Shown: in pieces, positions 33,928 to 42,790 of the stretch | Layout: the number at the start of each line of letters is the position of its first letter | Numbering within the stretch: position 1 is the stretch's first letter | Assembly: GCA_046262415.1 (NCBI GenBank) | Contig: JBHEMU010000146.1 | Location: forward strand, 66,770 to 130,769 | Direction of reading: 5' to 3' | Length of the DNA stretch: 64,000 nucleotides | From: JACDAS01 sp046262415 | GTDB taxonomy: Bacteria > Actinomycetota > Thermoleophilia > Gaiellales > Gaiellaceae | Translations under genes and position numbers: made by a program | Notes under the pieces: model-generated | The model's input: only the letters and a program-made list of their open reading frames with translations | Told to the model about the DNA's origin: nothing | Databases searched by the model: none

Positions 33928-35655
33928 GTGACCGCGATCCTGGGGCTCAACGCCTTCCACGGCGACGCGGCGGCGGCCCTCGTGATCGACGGGAAGCTCG
34001 TCGCGGCGGCCGAGGAGGAGCGGTTCAACCGCATCAAGCACTGCGCGGGCTTCCCCGAGCTCGCCGCCGCCTGGTGCCTCGCCGACGCCGGGATCGGGCC
34101 CGGCGACCTCGACCACGTCGCGATCGGCCGCGACCCGAGGGCGAACCTGCTGCCGAAGGTCCGTCGCACCCTGCGGAACCGCCCGAGCCGCCGCTACCTG
34201 AAGGCACGGCTCGAGAACGCCGCCCGGATCCGCGACGTCAAGGGTCAGGTCGCCGGGGCGCTCGGCGTCGCCGAGGACGACCTCCCGGCGCGCTTCCACA
34301 ACGTCGAGCACCACCTGGCGCACGCCGCGAGCGCCTTCTTCGTCTCTCCCTTCGAGGAGGCCGCGATCCTCTCCGTGGACGGCTTCGGCGACTTCGCTTC
34401 GACGATGCTGGCGGAGGGCCGCGGCTCGAGGATCGAGGTGCTCGACCGCGTCCTCTTCCCGCACTCGCTCGGGATCTTCTACACCGCCGTGACGCAGTGG
34501 CTCGGGTTCCCGAAGTACGGCGACGAGGGCAAGATCATGGGCCTCGCCCCCTACGGCGTGCCGCGCCATCACGACCGGATGCGCGAGCTCGTGCAGCTGA
34601 ACGGCAGCCTGTTCGAGCTCGGCCTCGACTACTTCACGCATCACCGGGAGGGCGTCGACATGACCTGGGACGAGCGGACGCCGACGATCGGCCGCATCTA
34701 CTCGGACCGGATGTGCGACGCCTTCGGGCCCGCGCGCGAGCCGAAGACCGCGATCGAGCCGCTGCACGAGGACGTCGCCGCGTCGCTGCAGACGATGCTC
34801 GAGGAGGCCTACCTGCACCTCGTGCGCTCCTTGCACGAGCGCACCGGCCGGCGCGCGATCTGCCTGGCCGGCGGGGTGGCGCTGAACGCGGTCGCGAACG
34901 GCCGGATCCGGCCCGAGACGCCGTTCGAGCAGGTCTACGTGCAGCCGGCGGCCGGCGACTCCGGCACCGCCGTGGGCGCGGCGTACCAGGTCTGGAACCA
35001 GGTCCTCGGGGAGCCTCGCGGGTTCGTGATGGAGCACGCGTACACCGGCCCGGAGTACTCGGACGCAGAGTGCGCAGAGGCGATCGTCGCCGCGGGACTC
35101 GAGAGCGAGCGCGTCGAGGACGCCGAGCTGTTCCCGCTCGTGGCGGCGCGCATCGCGGCCGGCGACGTCGTCGGGTGGTTCCAGGGCCGGATGGAGTTCG
35201 GCCCGCGCGCGCTCGGCAACCGCTCGATCGTCGTCGACCCCCGCCGGGATGACATGAAGGACATCCTCAACGCGCGGATCAAGCACCGCGAGCCGTTCCG
35301 GCCCTTCGCGCCCTCGATCCTCGCCCACCGGACGGGCGAGTGGTTCGAGCAGGACTACACCTCGCCCTTCATGGTGCTCGTCTACAAGACGCGCGAGGAC
35401 AAGCGGGAGCTGATCCCGGCGGTCAACCACGTCGACGACACCGGGCGCCTGCAGACCGTGGAGGAGCGCGTCAGCCCGCGCTACTTCCGCCTGATCGAGG
35501 CGTTCGAGCGGCAGACCGGCGTGCCGGTCGTCCTGAACACCTCGTTCAACGAGAACGAGCCGATCGTGATGACGCCCGCCGACGCGGTCGCCTGCTTCGC
35601 GAAGACGCTGATGGACGTCCTCGTGCTCGGCAACCGCGTCGTCCGGCGGCCGTGA
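33928..35655 (+). CDS. Carbamoyltransferase, NodU/CmcH family
   Basis: 575 residues. N-terminal ASKHA-type domain: GLNAFHGDAAAALVIDGK, AAEEERFNRIKHCAGFP, HHLAHAASAFFVSPFEEA, SVDGFGDFAST, KYGDEGKIMGLAPYG. C-terminal YrdC-like part: GWFQGRMEFGPRALGNRSI, HREPFRPFAPSIL and VVLNTSFNENEPIV. It transfers a carbamoyl group from carbamoyl phosphate through an adenylate to a hydroxyl, here probably of a glycan sugar. GTG start, and its stop overlaps the flippase start. Confidence 0.93.
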   Translation: MTAILGLNAFHGDAAAALVIDGKLVAAAEEERFNRIKHCAGFPELAAAWCLADAGIGPGDLDHVAIGRDPRANLLPKVRRTLRNRPSRRYLKARLENAARIRDVKGQVAGALGVAEDDLPARFHNVEHHLAHAASAFFVSPFEEAAILSVDGFGDFASTMLAEGRGSRIEVLDRVLFPHSLGIFYTAVTQWLGFPKYGDEGKIMGLAPYGVPRHHDRMRELVQLNGSLFELGLDYFTHHREGVDMTWDERTPTIGRIYSDRMCDAFGPAREPKTAIEPLHEDVAASLQTMLEEAYLHLVRSLHERTGRRAICLAGGVALNAVANGRIRPETPFEQVYVQPAAGDSGTAVGAAYQVWNQVLGEPRGFVMEHAYTGPEYSDAECAEAIVAAGLESERVEDAELFPLVAARIAAGDVVGWFQGRMEFGPRALGNRSIVVDPRRDDMKDILNARIKHREPFRPFAPSILAHRTGEWFEQDYTSPFMVLVYKTREDKRELIPAVNHVDDTGRLQTVEERVSPRYFRLIEAFERQTGVPVVLNTSFNENEPIVMTPADAVACFAKTLMDVLVLGNRVVRRP

Positions 35656-37184
35656 CCCTCGACGACCCGGCCGGCGCGCCGCTTCCTCCGGTCGCGGCCG
35701 AGTCGCGCGGCGTCCGCCTCGCCTCGGCCTTCGGCGTCCGCGAGGCCGGACGCGTCCTGCGCGACTTCGTCACCTACCTCCCCACGCAGATCATCCCGGC
35801 GATCGCGGGCTTCCTCGTCCTGCCGATCCTGGCGCGCCAGCTCGCGCCGACGGAGCTCGGCGTCCTCGCGATCGCCCAGACGCTGATCACGCTCTCCTGG
35901 ATCGTCTCCGCCCAGTGGCTCGGGAACGCGATCATGCGCGAGCTGCCGGCGAGCCGGGCGAGCGGCGAGCTCCAGATCTTCTCGGCCACGCTGCTGCGGG
36001 GGCTCGGCATCGCCGCGCTGCTGCTCGCCGTGGTCAGTGCGGGGCTCGCGCTGGTCGGGCTCTTCGCCGAGGCGATCGGCGACAACCTCATGCTGATCCT
36101 CGCCGCGGCCGCCGGCCTCGTCCTGCACAACGTCGCGCTGACCCTCTTCGCCTCGAGCCTGCGGCCCCGTGCCTACGTCGCCGTCGACGTCCTCGGCCGG
36201 ACGGGCGGGATCGCGCTCGGCGTCGTGCTCGTCTTCGAAGGGCACAAGGTGCACGGCTACCTGCTCGGCGTCGCGGTCGCTTCCTGCCTCGTGGGGGCCC
36301 TGGGTCTGTGGGCCGGCTGGCCGCGCGGCGGTTCCTCCGCCCCGGGGACCCGGACGGACGTGCGCGCCTGGGCGCTGTACGGCGCTCCGCTCGCGATCGG
36401 CACGGTCGCCGTGTTCGCCCTGCTCCTGATCGACCGCTACCTGCTCGCGGCGCTGAAGGACACGGCCGCCGTGGGCGTCTACTCCGTCGGAGCCGTGCTC
36501 GGGGACAAGGCGGTCGTGATCCCCACGTTCGCGTTCTTCACCGCCGCGCGCCCGCTGCTCGTGACCGCGTTCGAGCGCGACGGGCGGGTCGAGGTGGAGC
36601 GGCTGATGCGCGCCTACACGCGCATCGTCCTGCTGATCGGCCTGCCCGTGGTGGCCATGGCCGCCGCAACCGCGGGCGACCTCGTGCCGCTCCTGGCCGG
36701 CGGCGACTACGAGGAGTTCTACGAGCCCGCAGCCGCCGTCGTCCCCATCGTCGCGGGAGGCTCACTCCTGTACGCGCTCAGCCGCGTCGGCGAGACGGGC
36801 CTCGTGGTGGCGAAACGGACCCGGCCGTTTGTCGCCGCCGCGGGCTTCGCACTCACGGTCAACATCGTCGCCAACGTGATCCTGATCCCGCCGTTCGGCA
36901 TCAAGGGCGCCGCGATCGCCACGCCGATCGGGAACCTGGCGCTCCTGCTCGCGGTGCAGTTCTACGCCCGGCGCCACGCGACGTGGCGGTTCCCGTACCG
37001 CACGCTCGTCCGCGGGGCCCTGGCCGCGGGCGCGGGGTACGGCGCCGCCCGGCTGGCGATGGAGCTGGCCGACTCGGGGCTGGCGAGGGTCGCCCTGGCC
37101 GCGGCGGCCGGTGGGGCGGCCTACCTCGCCGGGCTGGCGCTGCTCGGCGAGCGGAGAGGATCGGCGCCGGCCGCCTCGGCGTAG
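35652..37184 (+). CDS. Wzx-like oligosaccharide flippase (MOP superfamily)
   Basis: 510 residues, about 12-14 membrane segments. Starts FVTYLPTQIIPAIAGFLVLPILARQLAPTELG, typical of polysaccharide transporters, and has IDRYLLAALKDTAAVGVYSVGAVLG in the middle and NPF-type GIKGAAIATPIGNL near the C-terminus. It would flip lipid-linked repeat units across the membrane. GTGA overlap with the carbamoyltransferase gene. Its last 64 nt overlap the convergent GT4 gene. Confidence 0.88.
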   Translation: MTLDDPAGAPLPPVAAESRGVRLASAFGVREAGRVLRDFVTYLPTQIIPAIAGFLVLPILARQLAPTELGVLAIAQTLITLSWIVSAQWLGNAIMRELPASRASGELQIFSATLLRGLGIAALLLAVVSAGLALVGLFAEAIGDNLMLILAAAAGLVLHNVALTLFASSLRPRAYVAVDVLGRTGGIALGVVLVFEGHKVHGYLLGVAVASCLVGALGLWAGWPRGGSSAPGTRTDVRAWALYGAPLAIGTVAVFALLLIDRYLLAALKDTAAVGVYSVGAVLGDKAVVIPTFAFFTAARPLLVTAFERDGRVEVERLMRAYTRIVLLIGLPVVAMAAATAGDLVPLLAGGDYEEFYEPAAAVVPIVAGGSLLYALSRVGETGLVVAKRTRPFVAAAGFALTVNIVANVILIPPFGIKGAAIATPIGNLALLLAVQFYARRHATWRFPYRTLVRGALAAGAGYGAARLAMELADSGLARVALAAAAGGAAYLAGLALLGERRGSAPAASA

Positions 37185-38170
37185 GCGCTCAGCGTGTCGT
37201 CCGTCACGGCGTCCCAGGAGAGCTCGCGGCGAGCCCGCTCGCGTGCGGCGGCGCCCAGCCGTGCGCGCAGCGCCGCGTCGCCGAGCAGCCGGCGGAGCGC
37301 GTCGCGCAGGGCCGCGACGTCGCCGGGAGGGACGAGCAGGCCGGTCACCCCGTGGTCGACGAGGTCGAGCAGGCCGCCGACCGCGCTCGCGACGACCGGG
37401 CGGCCGTGGGCCATCGCCTCGGCGCAGACGACGCCGAAGCCCTCGCGGTGCGACGGGCAGGCGACGACCGCGGCCCGCTCGTACAGCCGCAGCAGTTCTC
37501 CGTGCGGGACCATGCCGAGCGCCCCCGGCACCCGCTCCCGCAGCGGCCCGTCGCCCGCGACTACGAGCGGCAGTCCATGAGCCGCCTCGACCAGCTCGAG
37601 GATGCCCTTCTCCGGCGAGAGACGGCCGGCGAAGAGGACGTGCGGAGGCTCGTCGGGCTCGCCGACTCCGTCAGGGACGTCGACGCCGCTCGCGATCACG
37701 CGCACGTGGCGGGCGCCGAGCGTGCGCGCGGCGGCGGCCAGGGCCCTCGAGGCGCAGACGACCAACCGTGCACGGCGGAGGATCGGACGCGCGAGCGCAG
37801 GCGCGTGGCGGGCCAGCTCGACGTCCGTGCCCCAGAGCTGGACGACGTAGGGCCTGCCGGTGAGGCGGGCGACAGCGCCCGCGGGCAGCCAGTGCGCGTG
37901 CACGAGATCCGCGTCGCGGGCGGCGCGCCGGGCGGCGCGCGCGAAGCTCCAGGCCATGGCCGGGAGGAAGAGCGCCCGGTGCGGCCGCGCGCGCAGGTTC
38001 CCCACCACGCCGGCCCCGTAGGCGATGCCGTAGTGGCGGAAGGACTGCGGAGACACGACCTCCACGTCGACGCCTCGGGCCCGCACGTGCTCGACCGCGT
38101 CGGCGACGAAGCGCCCGGCCGCGTCGCCCTTGAACCTGGGGTACGAGGTCGTCAGGACGACGACCTTCAC
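37121..38170 (-). CDS. Glycosyltransferase family 4
   Basis: 349 residues. VKVVVLTTSYPRFKGDAAGRFVADAVEHV is the usual start; VHAHWLPAGAVAR, VVQLWGTDVEL, VIASGVDVPDGV, VLFAGRLSPEKGILELVEAA, and REGFGVVCAEAMAHGRPVVASAVGG are the GT4 landmarks. GTG 38170 overlaps the upstream methyltransferase stop. Last gene of a long coupled minus-strand operon that begins at 47081. Confidence 0.9.
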   Translation of the reverse strand: MKVVVLTTSYPRFKGDAAGRFVADAVEHVRARGVDVEVVSPQSFRHYGIAYGAGVVGNLRARPHRALFLPAMAWSFARAARRAARDADLVHAHWLPAGAVARLTGRPYVVQLWGTDVELARHAPALARPILRRARLVVCASRALAAAARTLGARHVRVIASGVDVPDGVGEPDEPPHVLFAGRLSPEKGILELVEAAHGLPLVVAGDGPLRERVPGALGMVPHGELLRLYERAAVVACPSHREGFGVVCAEAMAHGRPVVASAVGGLLDLVDHGVTGLLVPPGDVAALRDALRRLLGDAALRARLGAAARERARRELSWDAVTDDTLSAYAEAAGADPLRSPSSASPAR

Positions 38171-38913
38171 GTCGCCACCGGGAGCACCAGCTCGTAGGCG
38201 AACCGGTCGAGGATTGGCGTGCGCACCTGGGGCAGACGCAGGCCGCCGCGCCCGAGCTTGAAGAGCGCCTGATTGACGCCGTGGTTCACCACCGACGCGG
38301 CGAAGCTGCCGTAGATCGGCGCGAGCGGCTCGCCTCGGGCCGCCCGGGCCAGCGAGGCGAGCTCGGCGGCGCCGAACGGCTCCTCGGTGCCGAGCGTCCA
38401 CGTGCCCCGCCGCTCCATCAGCCCCTTCCAGAGGCGGTAGACCGGAGCGCGCCGGTTCGGGACGCCGATCAGCGCCAGCCCGCCGGGACGCAGCGGCTCC
38501 AGGTGGGCGGCGACCACCCGGGCGCGACGCTCGCCGAGGAAGTGCTCGCAGAGGCCGAAGGACATCGAGAGGTCGAAGGCGCCACGCACCTCGGCGGGGA
38601 GGTCGAAGACGTCGCCCTCCACCGTGTCCGCGTCGAGGCCGAGCCGGCGCAGGAGCTCTCGCGCCTGCGCGAGCGGGAGGTCGAGCCGGTCGAGCAGCGT
38701 CACCGACGCGCCGGCCCTGGCGAAGAGCAGGCCGATCAGCCCCCGCCCGGCCCCGAGCTCGATCGCGCGCAGACCGTCGAAGCCCCCGAAGCGCTCCCGG
38801 ACGAGGCGCTCGATCCCGCGCCAGCGCGGCGTCCGCTCCTCGGCGAGGACCGCGGCGGGATCGAGCGGCTCGGCCCGCCAGTGGGAGCCCCAGTCGGTCG
38901 GCCTCTCCGTCAC
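38167..38913 (-). CDS. Class I SAM-dependent methyltransferase
   Basis: 248 residues. Motif I is AIELGAGRGLIGLLFARAG, then VTLLDRLDLPLAQARELL, VFDLPAEVRGAFDLSMSFGLCEHFLGE and PGGLALIGVPNRRAPVYRLW. N-terminal DWGSHWRAEPLDPA resembles other glycan-cluster methyltransferases. GTGA overlap with the membrane protein gene upstream. Substrate unknown; a sugar hydroxyl or carboxyl is likely. Confidence 0.82.
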   Translation of the reverse strand: MTERPTDWGSHWRAEPLDPAAVLAEERTPRWRGIERLVRERFGGFDGLRAIELGAGRGLIGLLFARAGASVTLLDRLDLPLAQARELLRRLGLDADTVEGDVFDLPAEVRGAFDLSMSFGLCEHFLGERRARVVAAHLEPLRPGGLALIGVPNRRAPVYRLWKGLMERRGTWTLGTEEPFGAAELASLARAARGEPLAPIYGSFAASVVNHGVNQALFKLGRGGLRLPQVRTPILDRFAYELVLPVAT

Positions 38914-40901
38914 AGCCGGTGCAGCGCGAAGCGCCCGTCCGTGTACAGGGCGGGGGCGCGGACGCCGAGGCGCGAGTCGCGGCGCACGACGAGCCACTCT
39001 GCGCCGTACCGGCGCGGGATCGAGAGGTCGCCCGTACGCAGGAACCGCCGGACGTCGTCGCGTCGCCGGTACGGCCGGTTGCCGGTCGTGTCGGCGACGT
39101 GCTCGGGCGGGGCGGCGGCGACGTACAGCGGCGCGTACGCTGCGATCCGGTAGCTCGTCTCGAGGTCGGAGAACACGACGGCGCCGGCCGGCACGCGCTC
39201 GCGCAGTGCCTCGACGAGGCCGGGTGTCAGGTCGTAGCGGTGGCCGACCTCCCGCGCGCTCCAGTTCGAGAAGCCGTGCACGGCAACTGGAAGCACGAAG
39301 CAGGCCGCTGCCAGGCCGGCGTAAGCACTCCCGCGGGCCGCCTGCGGGAGGAGGCGAGCCGTGAGCGGCGAGAGCGCGAGCCCCGCGGCGCCCCCGAAGA
39401 CGCCGATCCACGTCGCGAGCGCGGGTCCCCCCTCGCGGAGCCCTGCGCCAAAGTCGCCGGGCCAGGCGAGCTGGAGCCCGATCCCGGCGCCGAGCGCGAG
39501 CGGCAGCGCCCAGATCCCGAGCCGGCGCGCGAGCACCGCCAGCCCCGCCGCGAAGGCGAAGGCGAAGGGCAGGAAGCCGGCCAGTCGCCGTGCCTGTGAC
39601 AGCGAGACGGCGTCCGCGACCTCGGGGAAGACGAAGCTCGGCAGCGTCAGCGCGAAGACGGCGAGCGCGCCGCCGAGCACGAGCGCACCCTCCCGCCGGC
39701 GGACGGAGAAGGCCGCGAGCGGAATCAGCACGAGCGCGGCCACGGCGACGGCGCCCGTCCTGCCGAAGACCTCGGGGGCGATCCGGTACCGGTCCGGCGA
39801 GAAGACGTCGAGCTGGCTCGCGTAGTGCTCGAGACCGCGCGCGCGCTCGACCGCGCCCGGCGTGTGCGAAGCGGTCTCGCGGACGACGGAGTAGAGCGGG
39901 GCGAGCGCAGCGGCGGCTGCGGCCCCGTAGGCGCCGAGCACGAGAGCCGCGGGACGCAGATCGCCTCGCCTGAAGACGGCGGTGACGACGAGGTAGCCGG
40001 CCAGGGGTGCTCCGAGGAAGAGCACGTACGTAGGATGGACGAGCGTGAGGGCGACCGCGGCCGGCACCACCGCCGCGAGGACGGGCCACTCCCGGTCGGC
40101 GACATAGGCGAACACAAGGGCGACCACGGCCGGGACGAGCAGCTGGCGCGACGCCGTCGCGGGCAGGGCGAGCGAGACGTAGGCGCCTCCGTGCCCGGCC
40201 GCGAGCCCCGTGATCGCGACCTGGGCGAGCAGCACGGAGATGCCACCCGAAACGGTGCCGAACACGCGGTGGCCCGCCTCGTAGGCGACGAGCAGCGCCA
40301 GCGGGACGAGGACGGTCGCCTCGTGCAGGAGGACGGCCGCCGCGTCGACGCCGGCCAGCGAGGCGACGAGCGCGAGCAGGCCGTGCCAGAGCGGGAACGC
40401 GTAGCCCGGGTGCAGACCGCCGTCGGCGAACTCGTTGACGCTGCCGAGCGAGAGGTCGCCGAAGGCCTCCAGCTTCCGTACCCGCGCCAGGTGGAAGAGC
40501 GCGTCGCCGCCGAGTGGCGCCGCGACGTACCAGAGCAGGATGCCGAGGACGACGCCGCCGGCCAGCACGGCCACTGTGCCGCGCGGCGACCGCTCGCGCC
40601 GCCTCCGCCAGGCGGCCGGCAACGCCGCGGCGGCGACGAGGGCGAGCACGACGAGCGCGGGCCAGAGCGCCGTGTGCGCGACGAGCACCAGCCCGAGTCC
40701 GACCAGGAGCGCGCCGAGGCTCCACGCCAGCGTGGCCGCCGCGCCCGCCTGGCCGAGCGCGCGCGCGACGAGGGCTCCCGGCACGAGCAGCACTCCGGTC
40801 GCGGCCGCCAGCCGTAAGCCCAGTCCGAACCCGTGCGCCGGCAGCAGGCGCGCGAGCGCGAGCGCGGGCAGGGCCGCGAGCGCCCACGGCACCCGCCTCA
40901 T
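38910..40901 (-). CDS. Polytopic membrane protein, GT-C-like architecture
   Basis: 663 residues, unrecognised family. About 12-14 hydrophobic segments up to residue 560, with a loop GGDALFHLARVRKLEAFGDLSLGSVNEFADGGLHPGYAFPLW after segment 4 that resembles the first external loop of membrane glycosyltransferases of the GT39/83 or DUF6541 type, then a soluble C-terminal domain (DLTPGLVEALRERVPAGAVVFSD, WLVVRRDSRLG). It could be a GT-C enzyme using a polyprenyl-sugar, or the glycan polymerase that is otherwise missing. ATGA overlap with the next gene. Confidence 0.7.
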   Translation of the reverse strand: MRRVPWALAALPALALARLLPAHGFGLGLRLAAATGVLLVPGALVARALGQAGAAATLAWSLGALLVGLGLVLVAHTALWPALVVLALVAAAALPAAWRRRRERSPRGTVAVLAGGVVLGILLWYVAAPLGGDALFHLARVRKLEAFGDLSLGSVNEFADGGLHPGYAFPLWHGLLALVASLAGVDAAAVLLHEATVLVPLALLVAYEAGHRVFGTVSGGISVLLAQVAITGLAAGHGGAYVSLALPATASRQLLVPAVVALVFAYVADREWPVLAAVVPAAVALTLVHPTYVLFLGAPLAGYLVVTAVFRRGDLRPAALVLGAYGAAAAAALAPLYSVVRETASHTPGAVERARGLEHYASQLDVFSPDRYRIAPEVFGRTGAVAVAALVLIPLAAFSVRRREGALVLGGALAVFALTLPSFVFPEVADAVSLSQARRLAGFLPFAFAFAAGLAVLARRLGIWALPLALGAGIGLQLAWPGDFGAGLREGGPALATWIGVFGGAAGLALSPLTARLLPQAARGSAYAGLAAACFVLPVAVHGFSNWSAREVGHRYDLTPGLVEALRERVPAGAVVFSDLETSYRIAAYAPLYVAAAPPEHVADTTGNRPYRRRDDVRRFLRTGDLSIPRRYGAEWLVVRRDSRLGVRAPALYTDGRFALHRL

Positions 40902-41800
40902 CGCGGAGATTCCAGCAGGCTCTCGGCCGAGCCGGAGGCGAGGAACCGCTCGGCCTCGGCGTACGTCTCCCGGCGGCCGCGCGGGAAGAGACGAGCCCGC
41001 AGACGCACGCCGGCGAGCAGCAGCCGCCGAGCCCGCTCGGCCTCGCGGGCCCCGTGGTGCTTCGCGAAGAAGCGCAGGTGCCCACGCACGTTCTCGCGGT
41101 ACATCCGGCCCCCGTGCGAGGCCCCGCCCACGTGCACGACCTCGGCGCCGGGGAAGAAGAGCACCTTCCACCCGGCGGCGCGGAAGCGGTAGCACCAGTC
41201 GACCTCTTCGCTGAACATGAAGAACGCCTCGTCGAAGAGGCCGACGGCGTCGGCGGCATCCCGTCGCACGAGCAGGCACGCCCCGTAGAGCCAGTCGGCC
41301 TCCCGCACGGACTCGTGGTCGAACCGGCCGCCGTAGAGCGCGTTGAGGGCATCGGTCCGAGGCCCGAGCTTGCGCAGGAAGAAGTACTCGGTCGCGAGCC
41401 GCCAGAGGGTCGGAAAGCCCCGCACCGAGCGCTGGAGCGTCCCGTCGACGTTGAGCAGGCGCGGGCCGACGACGGCGGCCTCGGGGTGTTGGTCGGCGAA
41501 GTCGGCCAGGCGCTCGACGGCGTCGCCGATCGCCCACGCATCCGAGTTGAGCAGGAGGAAGTAGCGACCGGCCGCGAGGCGCATACCGGCGTTGTTGCCC
41601 CCGCCCATGCCGCGGTTGTCCTGCTCGACGATCCGGGCCTGCGGAAACCGCTCGCGAACGAGCTCGAGCGTCCCGTCCGTGGAGCCGTTGTCGACGACGA
41701 TCAGCTCGTGCCCGTCCGCGACGCTCGCGAGGCAGCGCTCGATCCACGGCAGCCCGTTGTAGGCGACCACGATCACGGAGACGCGCGGTGCCTCAGCCAT
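40898..41800 (-). CDS. Glycosyltransferase family 2 (rhamnosyltransferase-like)
   Basis: 300 residues. VSVIVVAYNGLPWIERCLAS, LIVVDNGSTDGTLELV, RGMGGGNNAGMRLAAGRYFLLLNSDA (NSD as the DxD equivalent), VGPRLLNVDGTLQ, WLYGACLLVRRDAAD and FMFSEEVDWCYRF match rhamnosyltransferase/GT2 subfamily enzymes. The ATG is the third of three ATGGCTG copies in a heptamer repeat that joins it to the gene upstream. Confidence 0.9.
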   Translation of the reverse strand: MAEAPRVSVIVVAYNGLPWIERCLASVADGHELIVVDNGSTDGTLELVRERFPQARIVEQDNRGMGGGNNAGMRLAAGRYFLLLNSDAWAIGDAVERLADFADQHPEAAVVGPRLLNVDGTLQRSVRGFPTLWRLATEYFFLRKLGPRTDALNALYGGRFDHESVREADWLYGACLLVRRDAADAVGLFDEAFFMFSEEVDWCYRFRAAGWKVLFFPGAEVVHVGGASHGGRMYRENVRGHLRFFAKHHGAREAERARRLLLAGVRLRARLFPRGRRETYAEAERFLASGSAESLLESPR

Positions 41801-41815
41801 CAGCCATCAGCCATC
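41794..41815 (-). repeat. Three tandem copies of a 7-bp unit at a gene junction
   Basis: CAGCCAT three times on the plus strand (ATGGCTG on the minus). It spans the stop of the LPG-synthase-like gene and the start of the GT2. Only the third ATG opens a long frame; a change in copy number would alter the stop-to-start distance by 7 nt. Confidence 0.8.
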
Positions 41816-42790
41816 GGCGACGCGGGGCCGCGCGCCGCCGCGCAGGCTCTCCCAGCCGAGGATGAGCGCGCCGGGAACCGACAGCGCGAGCGTGACGACG
41901 AAGAAGAGGAAGCCGGCGGCGAAGGCCGGGTCGGCGGGCACGTCCAGGTTCCCGAGGAAGCTGACGAAGAAGGACTCGCGGACGGCGAGGCCGTTGATCG
42001 TGAACGGGACGAGCATGACGAGGAAGAGCAGCGGACCCATCACGTAGAAGACGCGCGGCGACAGGTCGACGCCCACCGACTTGGCCGCCAGCCAGATCGA
42101 GAGCACGCGGAAGGCCTGGACGAACACGGTCAGCGACGCGACCCCGAGCAGCAGCCGCCCGTTCGCGCGGTAGGAGTGCAGGCCCTCGTAGACGGCTCGC
42201 AGCGGGCGCTCGAGGCGCAGGCGAGTGAGCAGCGGGACGAAGCAGCGGAGCGGCCCGCGGGCGCGGCGAGCGAACAGGAGGACGGCGAGCGCGACCGTCG
42301 CGAGCACGAAGGCGAGCTCGACCCAGAGGTAGGCGCCGACGTCGTAGCGGCCGATCGCGAGCAGGAAGCCGACGGCGGCGAGGAGCAGCGTCGCCGCTCC
42401 GCCGAGCGCCCGCTCGAGCAGCACGGAGGCCGCGACCGGCCCGCCCTGACCGCGGTGCCGCCTCGTCGTCTCGTAGATCCGGGCGGCGTCCCCGCCGATC
42501 GACGTCGGCAGGATCTGTCCGGCCGTGTAGGACACGTAGTAGGAGCGGGCGAGCCAGCCGAGGTTGTCCTCGATCCGTTTCGCCCGCAGCAGCTGCTGCC
42601 AGCGCCAGGCCATCGGCCAGACGGTCACGGCCATGATCCCGAGCGAGCCGAGGAAGTACCCGACGTGCGCGTGCGCGAGGATGTCCGCCGTTCGCGAGAC
42701 GTCGATCTTCCAGACGAGGTAGGCGGTGCAGAGGCCGGTGATGACGAGCGTCGCGGCGATGCGGACGAGCCGGCGCCTGCGCGGGCTCAT
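41807..42790 (-). CDS. LPG-synthase-TM-type integral membrane protein
   Basis: 327 residues, about eight membrane segments. Family landmarks are VWKIDVSRTADILAHAHVGYFLG, WPMAWRWQQLLRAKRI, ARSYYVSYTAGQILPTSIGGDAARIYE, VAASVLLERALGGAATLL and the terminal FTINGLAVRESFFVSFLG. Members are widespread flippase-like proteins near glycolipid genes; here it may move a lipid-linked glycan or lipid. ATG overlaps the DegT stop (ATGA). Confidence 0.82.
   Translation of the reverse strand: MSPRRRRLVRIAATLVITGLCTAYLVWKIDVSRTADILAHAHVGYFLGSLGIMAVTVWPMAWRWQQLLRAKRIEDNLGWLARSYYVSYTAGQILPTSIGGDAARIYETTRRHRGQGGPVAASVLLERALGGAATLLLAAVGFLLAIGRYDVGAYLWVELAFVLATVALAVLLFARRARGPLRCFVPLLTRLRLERPLRAVYEGLHSYRANGRLLLGVASLTVFVQAFRVLSIWLAAKSVGVDLSPRVFYVMGPLLFLVMLVPFTINGLAVRESFFVSFLGNLDVPADPAFAAGFLFFVVTLALSVPGALILGWESLRGGARPRVADG

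Noticed and set aside
38167..41541. One 1124-codon minus-strand frame spanning methyltransferase, membrane protein and GT2
   Set aside because: Only its last 248 codons (from GTG 38913) are conserved; the rest is the wrong frame of two other genes.
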